The notes under the pieces are model-generated. The model was not told the origin of the DNA. It made no database searches and saw nothing but the letters and a program-made list of their open reading frames with translations. A DNA stretch of 64,000 nucleotides from Xenorhabdus mauleonii (GTDB lineage Bacteria > Pseudomonadota > Gammaproteobacteria > Enterobacterales > Enterobacteriaceae): assembly GCF_900113945.1 (NCBI RefSeq), contig NZ_FORG01000008.1:71739-135738 (forward strand). The letters are read 5' to 3'. Both the position numbers and the translations under genes were made by a program. Below, one piece after another: positions 25,166-38,301 of this stretch (position 1 is the stretch's first letter; the number at the start of each line of letters is the position of its first letter).

Positions 25166-27148
25166 TTAAAAACTGAAATTAAAACCTAAATTGACATTAT
25201 AGTTATTAGATGGGGCATTATTATTTTGCGCATGCGATACAGCGGCAAATGCCCGAAAGTTATTGGTAAAGTTGGCATTAACACCAACGGAATATTGGAA
25301 ATAGTTTTTATCGTTTCTTTCTTCTTTTTGAACAAAAGACGTTCTGGTGGAATTTATGGCGCTGCGTAGTGCATAGTGTTCACCGTTGAATTTATGAGTG
25401 AACAAAATCGAGGCATAAGGGTTGAAGAGGCCCAATTGTGTATCCACGCGCCAGCCCACAGAGCCAACCCTTGAATTATAGCGTTGGGAACCAAAATGCA
25501 TTGAAGTACTGTTGTCTCCCGATTCGCGATAACCATCAATATTTCCTTTGTCCCAGGCATACTGGATAACTGGGCTAGTGGTCAGGTAATTGGTAACAGG
25601 TATATTCCAGCCAGCCGTTATCCTCCAACCCCATTGTTTGCCGTCGGTCGAACCAAATTCTCGGCGTGTGGCTTGCCCAAGCTGGATGGCACGTGATAGG
25701 TAATCGTAGCTGGTGTGTGAATAATGAACATCGCTGCTCAGCCAGCCATTGTCATTATAGTTCCACAATGCATAGGCAGTCATAACGTGACTGTTTGCGG
25801 CATAGCTGAAATGAGGCACCGCATTTCTTTCCGCTTGAGCACGTGAAACAGTCAATCCTAATAATAGATTATCCGTAAGTTGATAATCGCTGCCCAACGT
25901 GAATGTATCATCGTGGTTGCCCGTGTAACCGCCAAAGACACCCATTTTGCCTTGAGGATTTTGACTATTCCGCAATTGTTGCAGGTGCCCATCAAGTGCA
26001 GACAAAACGTTGTTGGTGGGGGCCTGGTTAATTTGATTCAATGCCATCACCAGATATGGGGCGTAATAGATGGACATAATGTACTGACCAACGACTTTAT
26101 GGGCATCAGGTGTCGGATGGAAGCTATCAGAGAATAAGAATAATTGGTTTTTATCAAAATTGGGGTTGGATGAATGACAAAACATAGCATATTGGCCTTG
26201 TGGGCAGGCATAGCCAAGGGTGTTGGTGATACCATAAATAAATGGATTTTTAATCACTTCCTTCAAGAGGCGGTTAACATCCGCACGCAGGATATTGCCG
26301 TTACCAAGTAGTTCATCTTCTTTTTGGTTAAATTCTGCTGAAAATTGGGTTCCCAGTTTGCTGTTTTGCTCATAAGCATTGAGTAATTTCTGGTAAATTT
26401 CTTTGGCCTTGTTTGGGTCTGTAGGCTCGGCCTTTTCTGCGATTTTCTTGAAAACACCGTCTATGATTTTGTCCCGGATAGCAGGATTGGGGGTAGGGTA
26501 CTTGTTAATTGCCTCACGGGTTTTCTTGAGAATTTCCTTGATTTCTTTTTCTGGGATCTTATTTTTTTCTAATGCGCCTGTCAGTACACTTTCTAATACC
26601 TTGGGCGTCGTACCTACATCAGGAACATTAGGAACAATGACCAGACCGGCTCCTGCTTTAATGAGTTGACGGACTTGTGAGGCGGCAGAAGTAGAACCAT
26701 TATCAATGAGTTGTTGCGCAATTTTTTTATTTCCTTTTGAAAAGGAAACTAACGCGTCAGCCACGTCATTACCCCCGACCCAATGAATATACAGGCTATT
26801 AGGATCCGCTTTGCCAGAGTATGAGCCTAAATATTCATTGACCTGTCTTTGGGTTGTCATTGCTTGACTTACTGGCCCTCCTGAGCTACTGGCGGTCGAA
26901 CCCGCTACAGCATAATTTGTTCCACCAAGCTTGGAGGGGGTTAATTTTTTGTTCGTGATTTGCTGAGCGATATACTCATCATAGAGTTCAGCGTTTTTTC
27001 CATCTGTCGTAAATCTACCGAAATTTCCACCATCACTTAAGCTATCGCCAAAAACATAAACATTGTCAAAAGCATGGGCATTGGAAACGAAACTCAATAA
27101 AAATGCTGTCGTAGTTGAGAGCACAAGATGTGTTTTTTTCATCATCAT
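25166..27148 (-). CDS. GDSL esterase/lipase autotransporter 1
   Basis: A 660-residue type Va autotransporter. A signal peptide ends at AHA (residue 26). The passenger is a GDSL/SGNH hydrolase with nucleophile Ser36 in VFGDSLSDGGN, block III GGND (about 126-129) and block V FSDSFHPTPDAH carrying the catalytic Asp and His. The C-terminal part from about residue 400 (GKMGVFGGYTGNHDD) is the translocator barrel, ending in aromatic NLGFNFSF. Homologues such as Pseudomonas EstA and Salmonella ApeE hydrolyse esters at the cell surface. Three ATGs follow GGAGA, so the start could be 27148, 27145 or 27142. A helical insertion (about 190-270) lies within the passenger. A paralogue follows upstream. Confidence 0.93.
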   Translation of the reverse strand: MMMKKTHLVLSTTTAFLLSFVSNAHAFDNVYVFGDSLSDGGNFGRFTTDGKNAELYDEYIAQQITNKKLTPSKLGGTNYAVAGSTASSSGGPVSQAMTTQRQVNEYLGSYSGKADPNSLYIHWVGGNDVADALVSFSKGNKKIAQQLIDNGSTSAASQVRQLIKAGAGLVIVPNVPDVGTTPKVLESVLTGALEKNKIPEKEIKEILKKTREAINKYPTPNPAIRDKIIDGVFKKIAEKAEPTDPNKAKEIYQKLLNAYEQNSKLGTQFSAEFNQKEDELLGNGNILRADVNRLLKEVIKNPFIYGITNTLGYACPQGQYAMFCHSSNPNFDKNQLFLFSDSFHPTPDAHKVVGQYIMSIYYAPYLVMALNQINQAPTNNVLSALDGHLQQLRNSQNPQGKMGVFGGYTGNHDDTFTLGSDYQLTDNLLLGLTVSRAQAERNAVPHFSYAANSHVMTAYALWNYNDNGWLSSDVHYSHTSYDYLSRAIQLGQATRREFGSTDGKQWGWRITAGWNIPVTNYLTTSPVIQYAWDKGNIDGYRESGDNSTSMHFGSQRYNSRVGSVGWRVDTQLGLFNPYASILFTHKFNGEHYALRSAINSTRTSFVQKEERNDKNYFQYSVGVNANFTNNFRAFAAVSHAQNNNAPSNNYNVNLGFNFSF

Positions 27149-27369
27149 TCTCCAAAGAAATAGCCTAGTATTTCCACGTCAGCACAATGCCTTGGCGTAA
27201 TGAATTATCTCAACAAATTGAATTAATAGAAAAAATAGTAATTCATTCTCTTTGGCGGAGTGCTGATTTTTATGGTTTCAGTTTGATACTACTTTGGATG
27301 ACGTATATGGATACTCAACGTAATGGTAACGTTCGTGTATTTGTATTCGTGGTGAATTAGAGATAAATA

Positions 27370-27407
27370 AAAACGCAAGGACATCAAAAGTGACTGCCTT
27401 GCGTTTT
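27370..27407 (-). terminator. Terminator of the second esterase gene
   Basis: Arms AAAACGCAAGG and CCTTGCGTTTT (27370-27380, 27397-27407) with a T-run in the minus direction lie 60 bp past the stop of the 27466-29571 gene. The rest of 27149-27465 is AT-rich leader of the first esterase gene; the two genes thus appear to be separate transcription units. Confidence 0.85.
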
Positions 27408-27465
27408 TGATTGGACGTTCTAATTTTTAATGTTTTATATCAATGCATTATACAAAATCAATAAA

Positions 27466-29571
27466 TTAGAAGCTCGCATTGATACCGAGACTGAAATTGT
27501 AGTTAGGGTCTTGAGCATTTCCGTCGTTGCGGGTAACGGATGCAAATCCACGTATGTTATTGATTAGATTTGCGTTCACACCGACAGTATATTGACGCCA
27601 GTTGCGGCTTTGTTTATCACTTTCTCGCACAAAAGAAGTTTCAGTGGAGTTAATGGCACCGCTCAATTTGTAACGGGCATCATCAAACTGATGATTGAAT
27701 TGAATGGCAGCATAAGGGTTAAAGCGACCTAACTTCGTATCCACACGCCAGCCCAGTGTACCAACTTTAGAGGTATATTTCTGGTTACCGAAATGCATGG
27801 AAGTACTGCTGTTGCCGGATTCACGGTAACCATCGATTTCACCTTTATCCCATGCATACTGAATGATTGGGCTGGTGGTCAGATAATTGGTGACTGGGAT
27901 ATCCCAACCGGCAGTAATGCGTGCGCCCCACTGTTTACCTGCGGTAGAACCGGTTTCTTTGTGGTTCGCTATGCGAGGCTCCTCGCCAAGCTTGATGGAA
28001 CGGGTCAGGCTGTCATAATTGATGTGTGAATAATGAATATCACCGCTCAGCCAACCGTTGTTGTAATAGTTCCACAGACCATAAGCGGCAAATACATGAC
28101 CATTCCCCTCATAAGAGAAATCAGCCACAGGGCTACGTTCATCCTTATAGTTAGAATACATCGCACCCAGCAGCAGGTTATCAATCAGTTGGTAATCACT
28201 GCCAAGTGTAAAGGTAGTGTTCTGGCTGCCGGTAAACCCACCGAAAACACCGATTTTGCCTTGTTCATTGCCGCCATTGCGCAATTGTTGCAGATGGCCG
28301 TCAAGTGAAGAGAGGGCGCTTTTAACCGGAGCACGGTTTACTTGGTTCAGAGCCATTACCTGTGATGGAGCAGCGTAGATAGAGTCAATGTATTGAGCAA
28401 TAATCTTATGTCCCAACGGAGTCGGGTGGAAGGTGTCAGAAAATAAGAAGCTTTTATCTTTTGTGAAGCTTGCATCATTTTTGGAGCATTTATTGGCGTC
28501 CACACCTTGTCCGCAGGCATAACCCAAAGCATTGTCAATACCATAAATCATAGGATTAGCAATCACTTCATGGAGTAACCCATTGATATCAGCGCGCAAG
28601 ATATTGCCATGACTCTTGCTGATTTCTTTATCTACTGTATTGTTATAGAGGGTGGTAAGATTTGAACCACCTTGGCTGGCTTGATTATAGGCAGCGAGAA
28701 GATTTTGATAGTTTCCTTCAATTTCTGTTGCAATCTCATTTTGAGATTTAGTTTTTCCATCTGAATCTACATTTGAGACTGATTGTTTGGCAATTTCTTT
28801 AAACGTACCTTGAAGAACTAAATTGCGAACTCCATCATTAGGCGTATCATAACTATTAATTCCATCATGGACTGATTTCAGCATTCCATTGATTTTGGCT
28901 TTAACCGCATTTTTTTGTTCTTCGGACAGAGTATCGTAGTCTTTGGGTGTAGCAGCCTGAGTTAATACAAATTCTAATAATCTAGGTGTGGTTCCAACAT
29001 CAGGAACGGTAGGGGCAATAATTAAGCCTGCTCCGGCATGAACGAGAGCGTTAATTTGGCTGGATGCTTCCATTGCACTACTAAAAGTCATCTCTTGAGC
29101 AACTTTTGTTCCTTGCTGTGGATCTTTAGTTTCTGCACTTTTTGCCGCACCTGTCATTAAGGCTGCGGCAAGATCATTACCACCAATCCAATGAATATAT
29201 GTGCTGTTAGGGTTAGCACGATAGTTATGAGCTTCTAGATATTTATAGACTTGTGTTTTTGTGTCAGCAGCCGTAGCGCCACCCACAGCATAGTTGGTTC
29301 CGCCATCTTCGGAGGGTCTTAGCAGGATGCCTGTAAGTTGTTTAGCAATATACTCAGCGTATAACTGACTTGTAGCACCATCAGTGGTATATTTGCCGGT
29401 ATCCTTATCATCCTTTTCCCCCTTTTTTTCCTTTATAGCTTTTTTATTTCCGCCATCGCTCAGGCTATCCCCAAAGACATAAAAATTTTTGTAATCATAA
29501 GCATTGGCAGTAGAAATGGCATTGATTGAAAGCGCTAACAGTGCAGGTGTGAATAAAGATGCCTTTTTCAT
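27466..29571 (-). CDS. GDSL esterase/lipase autotransporter 2
   Basis: A 701-residue paralogue of the neighbouring esterase with the same plan: signal peptide ending at ANA (residue 24), GDSL nucleophile Ser36 in VFGDSLSDGGN, IHWIGGNDLAAAL as block III, FSDTFHPTPLGHK as block V, and a C-terminal barrel ending SLGINASF. Compared with copy 1 it has an extra lysine/acid-rich insertion just after the GDSL block and a longer helical insertion. The barrels are much more alike than the passengers, as expected for an old duplication with passenger divergence. The frame extends upstream to 29613, but ATG 29571 has AAGGAG at ideal spacing and begins a normal signal peptide. Confidence 0.93.
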   Translation of the reverse strand: MKKASLFTPALLALSINAISTANAYDYKNFYVFGDSLSDGGNKKAIKEKKGEKDDKDTGKYTTDGATSQLYAEYIAKQLTGILLRPSEDGGTNYAVGGATAADTKTQVYKYLEAHNYRANPNSTYIHWIGGNDLAAALMTGAAKSAETKDPQQGTKVAQEMTFSSAMEASSQINALVHAGAGLIIAPTVPDVGTTPRLLEFVLTQAATPKDYDTLSEEQKNAVKAKINGMLKSVHDGINSYDTPNDGVRNLVLQGTFKEIAKQSVSNVDSDGKTKSQNEIATEIEGNYQNLLAAYNQASQGGSNLTTLYNNTVDKEISKSHGNILRADINGLLHEVIANPMIYGIDNALGYACGQGVDANKCSKNDASFTKDKSFLFSDTFHPTPLGHKIIAQYIDSIYAAPSQVMALNQVNRAPVKSALSSLDGHLQQLRNGGNEQGKIGVFGGFTGSQNTTFTLGSDYQLIDNLLLGAMYSNYKDERSPVADFSYEGNGHVFAAYGLWNYYNNGWLSGDIHYSHINYDSLTRSIKLGEEPRIANHKETGSTAGKQWGARITAGWDIPVTNYLTTSPIIQYAWDKGEIDGYRESGNSSTSMHFGNQKYTSKVGTLGWRVDTKLGRFNPYAAIQFNHQFDDARYKLSGAINSTETSFVRESDKQSRNWRQYTVGVNANLINNIRGFASVTRNDGNAQDPNYNFSLGINASF

Positions 29572-30373
29572 TGGCATTCTCCTTAACATAGTCGTTTTTA
29601 TATTGCTCAGCATATCGCCCGTTAATGAAAAACATCCGAGGGCGGCTCCTTTGATAAGACAGGAGGTGCTGATGTATTAAATAATTGGAATAAATTTATG
29701 TCGGACAGTGAACATCTTGATAAGAGCTGTTCCCGGCTAAGTATGTATTGTCAGTTGTCAGAGATCGTCCATATTGATTTGAGTTTTTTATATGCAATGC
29801 GATGTAAATACGTACATTTTTTAAAAAACGCCTCCAAAAATGATCTAATCAAAAAACTAACCATGGCCAAATTCAGAGCGAAAGAAGCCATACCTGAAAA
29901 TTCAGGTATTGATAGTTTGTCGATTAGTAGAATTTATTTTTTAGGCTGGAAATAGTATTTACTTATCGATACTTGATTGTAACGAAATAAAATAGTACCC
30001 AACTGTTTCTGATTGTGCGACAGGTTAGCAGCAACTTTTGCATGACACCAGTATCGTGAGGGATTTCGGTGACTGGACGTACCAGATAAATTGTTATATT
30101 TGCGAAATATGAATTTTTATTTGTCTGTAAAACAATCAATTTGTTACGGTGGAAAAAATTAACTTAAGATTAATTAACTTTTTGATATTAAAGAATATTT
30201 ATTCATTAGCGATAGTTGTGCAAATTATTAATTGCAAAGTTAATCATCAATAATAGATATTAAATAGACAGAAAAACCCCGTTGTGCAAATGCAGCAACG
30301 GGGTTTTTCAGGCAATGATTAATTTAATCACTTGAATAAGTTAGTGCCCAATACTTGCACTAAAACTTAATCA
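29572..30373. other. Long intergenic region upstream of esterase 2, holding the prs terminator
   Basis: About 800 bp. It contains the esterase-2 promoter region near 29600-29700, the prs terminator at 30272-30308 and otherwise AT-rich sequence. A plus-strand 85-codon frame at 29698-29955 has no ribosome-binding site and no recognisable family, so I do not call it as a gene. In E. coli this interval between ychH and prs is occupied by dauA, which here lies at 59732. Confidence 0.5.
30272..30308 (-). terminator. Terminator of the prs operon
   Basis: Arms AAAAACCCCGTTG (30272-30284) and CAACGGGGTTTTT (30296-30308) form a 13-bp stem with T5 on the minus strand, 65 bp past the prs stop. Confidence 0.93.
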
Positions 30374-32285
<1,912 letters not shown>

Positions 32286-32286
<1 letters not shown>

Positions 32287-32903
32287 TATTGCGTCGTCCA
32301 GTTATCCATTTTTAATTTGATGCGGTTCTTTCCTTGGGTAAGCTCCAGTCGATTGGGTAAGGCTGGCATCATTGAAGTATCGTAGCCCTGATAATTTACC
32401 TGCCAAATTTCACCATTTTTTCTGTCACTGACGGATTTGAGCAAATAATTTGCATCCAGTTGGAATTTTTTGGCGTCTCCAGGTAAGCCGATAATCCAAT
32501 TTTTCAGATTGTCCAGAGGAATGCTCATATCAGTAAGCTGATAAATTAGTGTTTCAGGGTTGTCGCTGAGATACTTTTTACCTTCACTGTCAGTAAGCTG
32601 AATCATATTTTGCTCAACGAATAACTCTAATTCCGTCGTTCCCAGAGGATTCAATAACAATAACTTATAATTATCAGGTGAATATTGTTGCCAGAAAAAG
32701 CGCGCATATACTTTTTTATCATTACCCAGATAAGCGAACGATCCCCTTGTCTGATAATGTGCCATTTTTTTTAGCTGTTGTTCACGCGCATGCCATTGTG
32801 GGCTATCCGCTGATCCTGTACCGACAGGGGGGTGAGTCACTGTACAGGCAGTCAATAAAACAGCGGAAAGAGGAAGCAAGCGAAAAAACGCGGAAATCTT
32901 CAT
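32286..32903 (-). CDS. lolB: Outer-membrane lipoprotein receptor LolB
   Basis: A 205-residue lipoprotein that receives lipoproteins from LolA and inserts them in the outer membrane. The signal peptide ends in a lipobox LLTAC, with lipidated Cys near residue 20. The body includes [29 protein letters not shown] and [15 protein letters not shown], all typical of LolB. The frame extends to 32966 but ATG 32903 ([10 protein letters not shown]) follows AAGGGT and starts a proper signal peptide. It is first in lolB-ispE-prs, divergent from hemA across 272 bp. Confidence 0.94.
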
Positions 32904-33175
32904 ACAATAACCCTTGGCAATAGGAGAGTTTGATACTTGAAATTGACTGGATATACAACTTGCCATCCAAGTCTATAATCAAGGAGCTAATTTAGCGAAA
33001 ATTTGCCAAAAATTCTCGAATAAATTACTGAGAATGGTTCGTTCGACTTTTATTGAACTGATGCATCAAGTAAAATGCTCAGTCAATGGGAGTCCTTATG
33101 AAGGGTGTGAGTTTATGAGAATAGTTATTAATATCATCATGAATTTGATCCCTGTGATAACTCAACGCAGTTAAA

Positions 33176-34438
33176 ATGACTTTATTAGCACTTGGTATCA
33201 ACCACAATACAGCACCTGTTTCTCTACGTGAGCGGGTAGCCTTTTCTCCCGAAACGTTAGGGCTTGCTCTTGATGACTTGCTCCGGCAGCCGCTGGTGCG
33301 GGGTGGCGTTGTGCTGTCAACCTGCAACCGGACAGAGCTCTATCTCAGCGTTGAACAACAGGATAATTTTAAAGAACAACTGATTGATTGGCTATGCGGC
33401 TACCATCAGCTCAATCCTGACGATCTGAAAGCCAGCCTTTACTGGCACTTGGATAATGATGCAGTCTGTCATCTGATGCGTGTTGCAAGCGGATTGGATT
33501 CCCTGATCTTGGGCGAGCCACAGATTTTGGGGCAGGTGAAAAAAGCCTTTGCTGAATCGCAGAATTATCAATCCCTGTCGGGGGAATTGGAGCGTCTGTT
33601 CCAAAAATCTTTCTCAGTGGCCAAACGAGTCAGAACAGAAACAGATATCGGGGCGAATGCTGTTTCCGTCGCTTTTGCTGCCTGTACACTGGCCCGGCAA
33701 ATTTTCGAATCCCTCTCCAAACTGAGCATCTTGCTGGTGGGAGCCGGGGAAACTATCGAGCTGGTGGCGCGCCATCTCAAAGAACATGGCGTGCGCCACA
33801 TGATGATTGCCAATCGTACAAAAGAGCGGGCACAAGCCCTTGCCAATGAAGTTAACGCCGAGGTCATTTCTCTGCCGGATATTGATACTCGGTTGGCAGA
33901 AGCAGACATTGTGATCAGCTCCACCGCCAGTCCACTGCCCATTATTGGCAAGGGAATGGTTGAACGGGCACTGAAATTACGCCGGAATCAACCGATGCTC
34001 CTGATTGATATTGCTGTTCCCCGCGATATTGAACCTGATGTTGAAAAATTGAGTGATGTTTATCTGTACAGCGTGGATGATTTACAGGCCATCATTCAGC
34101 AAAACCTTGCCCAGCGCAAAGCTGCGGCGGTTGTTGCAGAAGGTATTGTGCAACAAGAGAGCAGCCATTTCATGGATTGGTTGCGTTCTCAGGGTGCCGT
34201 CAATACAATTCGCGAATATCGGGAGCAGGCAGAAAAAATCAGGGCTGAAATGACTGCAAAAGCATTGATGTCCATAAAGCAGGGTGCTGATGCTGAACAG
34301 ATCATTAACCAATTGACCCACCAATTGACCAACCGTCTGATCCATACACCGACGAAATCACTCCAACAGGCTGCCAGTGATGGTGATGTGGAACGCCTGA
34401 ATCTATTACGTGACAGCCTTGGGCTGGAGCACAACTAA
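33176..34438 (+). CDS. hemA: Glutamyl-tRNA reductase
   Basis: A 420-residue NADPH-dependent enzyme that reduces glutamyl-tRNA(Glu) to glutamate-1-semialdehyde, the first committed step of C5 heme synthesis. The catalytic Cys50 lies in [28 protein letters not shown] follows; the NADPH-binding fold includes [16 protein letters not shown]; a C-terminal dimerisation helix bundle completes it. In E. coli it is regulated by heme-dependent proteolysis through its N-terminus ([10 protein letters not shown] here is conserved). It is the first gene of hemA-prfA-prmC-sirB1. Confidence 0.97.
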   Translation: MTLLALGINHNTAPVSLRERVAFSPETLGLALDDLLRQPLVRGGVVLSTCNRTELYLSVEQQDNFKEQLIDWLCGYHQLNPDDLKASLYWHLDNDAVCHLMRVASGLDSLILGEPQILGQVKKAFAESQNYQSLSGELERLFQKSFSVAKRVRTETDIGANAVSVAFAACTLARQIFESLSKLSILLVGAGETIELVARHLKEHGVRHMMIANRTKERAQALANEVNAEVISLPDIDTRLAEADIVISSTASPLPIIGKGMVERALKLRRNQPMLLIDIAVPRDIEPDVEKLSDVYLYSVDDLQAIIQQNLAQRKAAAVVAEGIVQQESSHFMDWLRSQGAVNTIREYREQAEKIRAEMTAKALMSIKQGADAEQIINQLTHQLTNRLIHTPTKSLQQAASDGDVERLNLLRDSLGLEHN

Positions 34439-34468
34439 CCCTATTCTAAATAAGGTCTGATATTACGA

Positions 34469-35551
34469 ATGAAGCCTTCTATTGTCGCTAAATTGGAAGC
34501 ATTGCAAGAACGCCATGAAGAAGTATTGGCTCACCTCGGGGATGCCGGAGTAATCGCTGATCAAGAGCGTTTTCGTGCATTATCAAAAGAATACGCTCAA
34601 CTTACCGATGTGACTAACTGTTTTAAAGCCTGGAAAGGCGTTCAGGATGACATTGAAACAGCAGAGATGATGCTTGATGATCCCGAAATGAAGGAAATGG
34701 CGCAGGAAGAACTCAAAGACGCAAAAATTCGTAATGAGGAATTGGAGCAACAGCTTCAATTATTGCTGTTACCAAAAGATCCTGATGATGAGCGCAACTG
34801 CTTTCTGGAAGTGCGTGCTGGAACGGGTGGGGATGAGGCCGCGATATTTGCCGGGGATTTATTCCGCATGTACAGCCGTTATGCTGAAGCCCGCCGCTGG
34901 AAAGTCGAAATCATGAGCAGCAATGACGGCGAGCATGGTGGATACAAAGAGATAATTGCAAAGGTTTCCGGGGATCAGGTATACGGGCATTTGAAATTTG
35001 AATCAGGTGGTCATCGAGTTCAGCGCGTACCTGAAACTGAATCACAGGGTCGTATTCACACATCTGCCTGTACTGTCGCCATCCTGCCGGAAATACCGGA
35101 AGCCGAATTGCCGGAAATCAGCCCAAGCGATCTGAAAATTGATACTTACCGCTCTTCAGGTGCGGGTGGGCAGCACGTTAATACCACCGATTCAGCAATT
35201 CGAATTACTCACCTTCCAACCGGTATCGTTGTTGAATGTCAGGATGAACGCTCCCAGCATAAAAACAAAGCAAAAGCGATGTCTGTGCTTGGCGCACGTA
35301 TTCGTGCAGCCGAAATGCAAAAGCGCCAAGAAGCTGAAGCTTCTGAACGACGTAACCTGCTGGGTTCTGGCGACCGTTCTGATCGTAACCGTACATATAA
35401 CTTCCCGCAGGGGCGTGTTACGGATCACCGCATCAACTTGACCTTATATCGCCTTGACGAAGTCATGGAAGGAAAACTGGATATGCTTATTCAGCCTATC
35501 ATTACTGAGTATCAGGCCGACCAGCTATCTGCATTATCAGAGCAGGATTGA
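34469..35551 (+). CDS. prfA: Peptide chain release factor 1
   Basis: A 360-residue RF1 that reads UAA and UAG. The catalytic GGQ loop is at residues 233-235 in [17 protein letters not shown]; the codon-recognition domain carries [20 protein letters not shown], with the RF1 type P-E-T tripeptide. Length equals E. coli RF1. Thirty bases separate it from hemA. Its stop overlaps the prmC start (TGATG); PrmC methylates the GGQ Gln. Confidence 0.97.
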   Translation: MKPSIVAKLEALQERHEEVLAHLGDAGVIADQERFRALSKEYAQLTDVTNCFKAWKGVQDDIETAEMMLDDPEMKEMAQEELKDAKIRNEELEQQLQLLLLPKDPDDERNCFLEVRAGTGGDEAAIFAGDLFRMYSRYAEARRWKVEIMSSNDGEHGGYKEIIAKVSGDQVYGHLKFESGGHRVQRVPETESQGRIHTSACTVAILPEIPEAELPEISPSDLKIDTYRSSGAGGQHVNTTDSAIRITHLPTGIVVECQDERSQHKNKAKAMSVLGARIRAAEMQKRQEAEASERRNLLGSGDRSDRNRTYNFPQGRVTDHRINLTLYRLDEVMEGKLDMLIQPIITEYQADQLSALSEQD

Positions 35552-36411
35552 TGAATTATCAATATTGGCTCCAGTATGCCGAAACGCAATTAACCGAGAG
35601 TGACAGCCCCAAGCGTGATGCAGAAATTCTGCTGCAATACGTGACAGGGCGTTCACGTACCTATTTGATAGCATTCAATGAAACGCTGATTTCAGCGGAT
35701 GAAGCTCACCAACTTGGTGATGCGCTGGCCCGCCGGATTAAGGGCGAACCGATTGCTTATATTGTAGGGGAACGTGAATTTTGGTCGCTTCCGCTTTCTG
35801 TTTCGCCGGCAACGCTGATTCCACGGCCTGATACCGAATGCTTGGTTGAGAAGGCATTGGAATTGTTGCCTGATTCACCAGCCCAGATTTTGGATCTTGG
35901 CACAGGAACAGGGGCAATTGCACTGGCACTTGCCAGTGAGCGGCATGACTGCCATGTAACAGGTGTTGATATTAATCCTGATGCGGTGGTACTGGCACAA
36001 CACAATGCTAAAAGAAATGCTGAGAAATTGTCTTTCCACAATGTGAATTTTTTACAAAGTGAGTGGTTTGCAGCGTTGGGGCAACAACAATTTGATATGA
36101 TTGTCAGTAATCCTCCGTATATTGATGAATCTGATCCTCATTTATACGAAGGAGATGTCAGGTTTGAACCGGCCACTGCATTAATTGCCGCACAAAATGG
36201 CCTGGCAGATTTGCAAATAATTGTGGAGCAAGCTCGCCATTTCTTATTACCAAACGGGTGGTTATTGTTAGAGCATGGCTGGAAACAGGGAATCGTTGTC
36301 AGAAACCTATTTTTGGAGAAAGGTTATCAGCAGATAGAAACTTTTCAGGATTATGGTGGTAACGAACGTATCACGGTAGGTCGATGGAATAAAAATGAAA
36401 CCCATAGCTAA
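35551..36411 (+). CDS. prmC: Release factor glutamine methyltransferase
   Basis: A 286-residue SAM-dependent N5-glutamine methyltransferase modifying the GGQ motif of release factors. SAM motif I is ILDLGTGTGAIALALA; the substrate-binding motif NPPY is at residues 187-190; FWSLPLSVSPATLIPRPDTE is characteristic. I chose ATG 35551, overlapping the prfA stop by one base, over the TTG one codon earlier. It overlaps sirB1 by 17 bp. Confidence 0.96.
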   Translation: MNYQYWLQYAETQLTESDSPKRDAEILLQYVTGRSRTYLIAFNETLISADEAHQLGDALARRIKGEPIAYIVGEREFWSLPLSVSPATLIPRPDTECLVEKALELLPDSPAQILDLGTGTGAIALALASERHDCHVTGVDINPDAVVLAQHNAKRNAEKLSFHNVNFLQSEWFAALGQQQFDMIVSNPPYIDESDPHLYEGDVRFEPATALIAAQNGLADLQIIVEQARHFLLPNGWLLLEHGWKQGIVVRNLFLEKGYQQIETFQDYGGNERITVGRWNKNETHS

Positions 36412-37204
36412 TTATGAATTTAATAATGCTTCCCTGATAGATGGTATTATTTTAGTAACACAGGCGATTCGTCCCGATTTCCCTCAAGTATTGGTTACAG
36501 AGCAACTGACTGCATTGATTGAAGAAGCCGAGCAGAGACTTTCCTCAATTACTGATATAAAAGCAAAAATACAGTCGCTATTGACACTTTTTTATCGGGA
36601 ATGGAAGTTTGGTGGAGCGAATGGGGTTTACTGCTTATCTGATACATTGTGGCTGGATAGCGTATTGAACTCACGCCAAGGTGCACCCGTAGCCCTTGGA
36701 ACACTCTTTGCACATATTGCACAGACACTGGCATTGCCGGTACAGCCCGTAATATTCCCGACCCAGCTGATCTTGCGAGTTGATTTGGACAATGAATCAA
36801 CATGGTTCATTAACCCAATGAATGGCGATACGCTCAACGAACACGTACTGGATGTTTGGTTGAAAGGCAATATCGGCCCAACCGTTCGATTGGAAAGCAA
36901 AGACTTACAAGAAGCAGATAACATTAGTGTCGTTCGCAAAATCACTGACACCATTAAAGTTTCTTTGATGGAAGAGAAAAAAATGGAATTGGCGCTCAAG
37001 GCCAGTGAAATCGTGCTGATGTTTGATCCTGATGACCCGTATGAAATCCGTGACCGAGGGCTGATTTACGCACAGCTTGATTGCAATCATATTGCTGTTT
37101 CGGATTTGAGTTATTTTGTGGAGCACTGCCCTGAGGATCCTATCTCAGAAATGATAAAAATGCAGATTAACTCCATTGATCAGAGAGTGATTGTTCTTCA
37201 CTGA
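36395..37204 (+). CDS. sirB1: SirB1 family protein (transglutaminase-like/TPR)
   Basis: A 269-residue cytoplasmic protein of the SirB1 family with an N-terminal transglutaminase-like region (FYREWKFGGANGVYCLSDTLWLDSVL ... GTLFAHIAQTLALPVQPV) and a C-terminal TPR-like part. Its biochemical role is not known. It normally lies between sirB2 (ychQ) and kdsA; sirB2 is absent here, and sirB1 directly overlaps prmC. Confidence 0.9.
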   Translation: MKPIANYEFNNASLIDGIILVTQAIRPDFPQVLVTEQLTALIEEAEQRLSSITDIKAKIQSLLTLFYREWKFGGANGVYCLSDTLWLDSVLNSRQGAPVALGTLFAHIAQTLALPVQPVIFPTQLILRVDLDNESTWFINPMNGDTLNEHVLDVWLKGNIGPTVRLESKDLQEADNISVVRKITDTIKVSLMEEKKMELALKASEIVLMFDPDDPYEIRDRGLIYAQLDCNHIAVSDLSYFVEHCPEDPISEMIKMQINSIDQRVIVLH

Positions 37205-37267
37205 ACGTCTTTCCTGACCGGAATGACGAAATAGAATCTCTCTGCTTCTCCCCATTTTTATGGGTAG

Positions 37268-38182
<915 letters not shown>

Positions 38183-38212
38183 TCACTGAACCCGCTGGGT
38201 TTTTTGATAGTG

Positions 38213-38250
38213 CGGTTACAGGGATTTTGCCCTGTAACCGTTTATTTTTA
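38213..38250 (+). terminator. Terminator of kdsA
   Basis: A 10-bp stem GGTTACAGGG/CCCTGTAACC (38214-38223, 38230-38239) is followed by GTTTATTTTT on the plus strand, 30 bp after the stop. The minus direction lacks a T-run, so it is weaker for the convergent nit operon. Confidence 0.88.
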
Positions 38251-38301
38251 TCCGGCATCGGCTAAATGGCAGGTAAAAATATGCAGGGAGTAGGGCAGAA
38301 A

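Noticed and set aside
29698-29955. 85-codon plus-strand frame between esterase 2 and prs
   Set aside because: No Shine-Dalgarno, no recognisable family, AT-rich surroundings; could be real but is unsupported.
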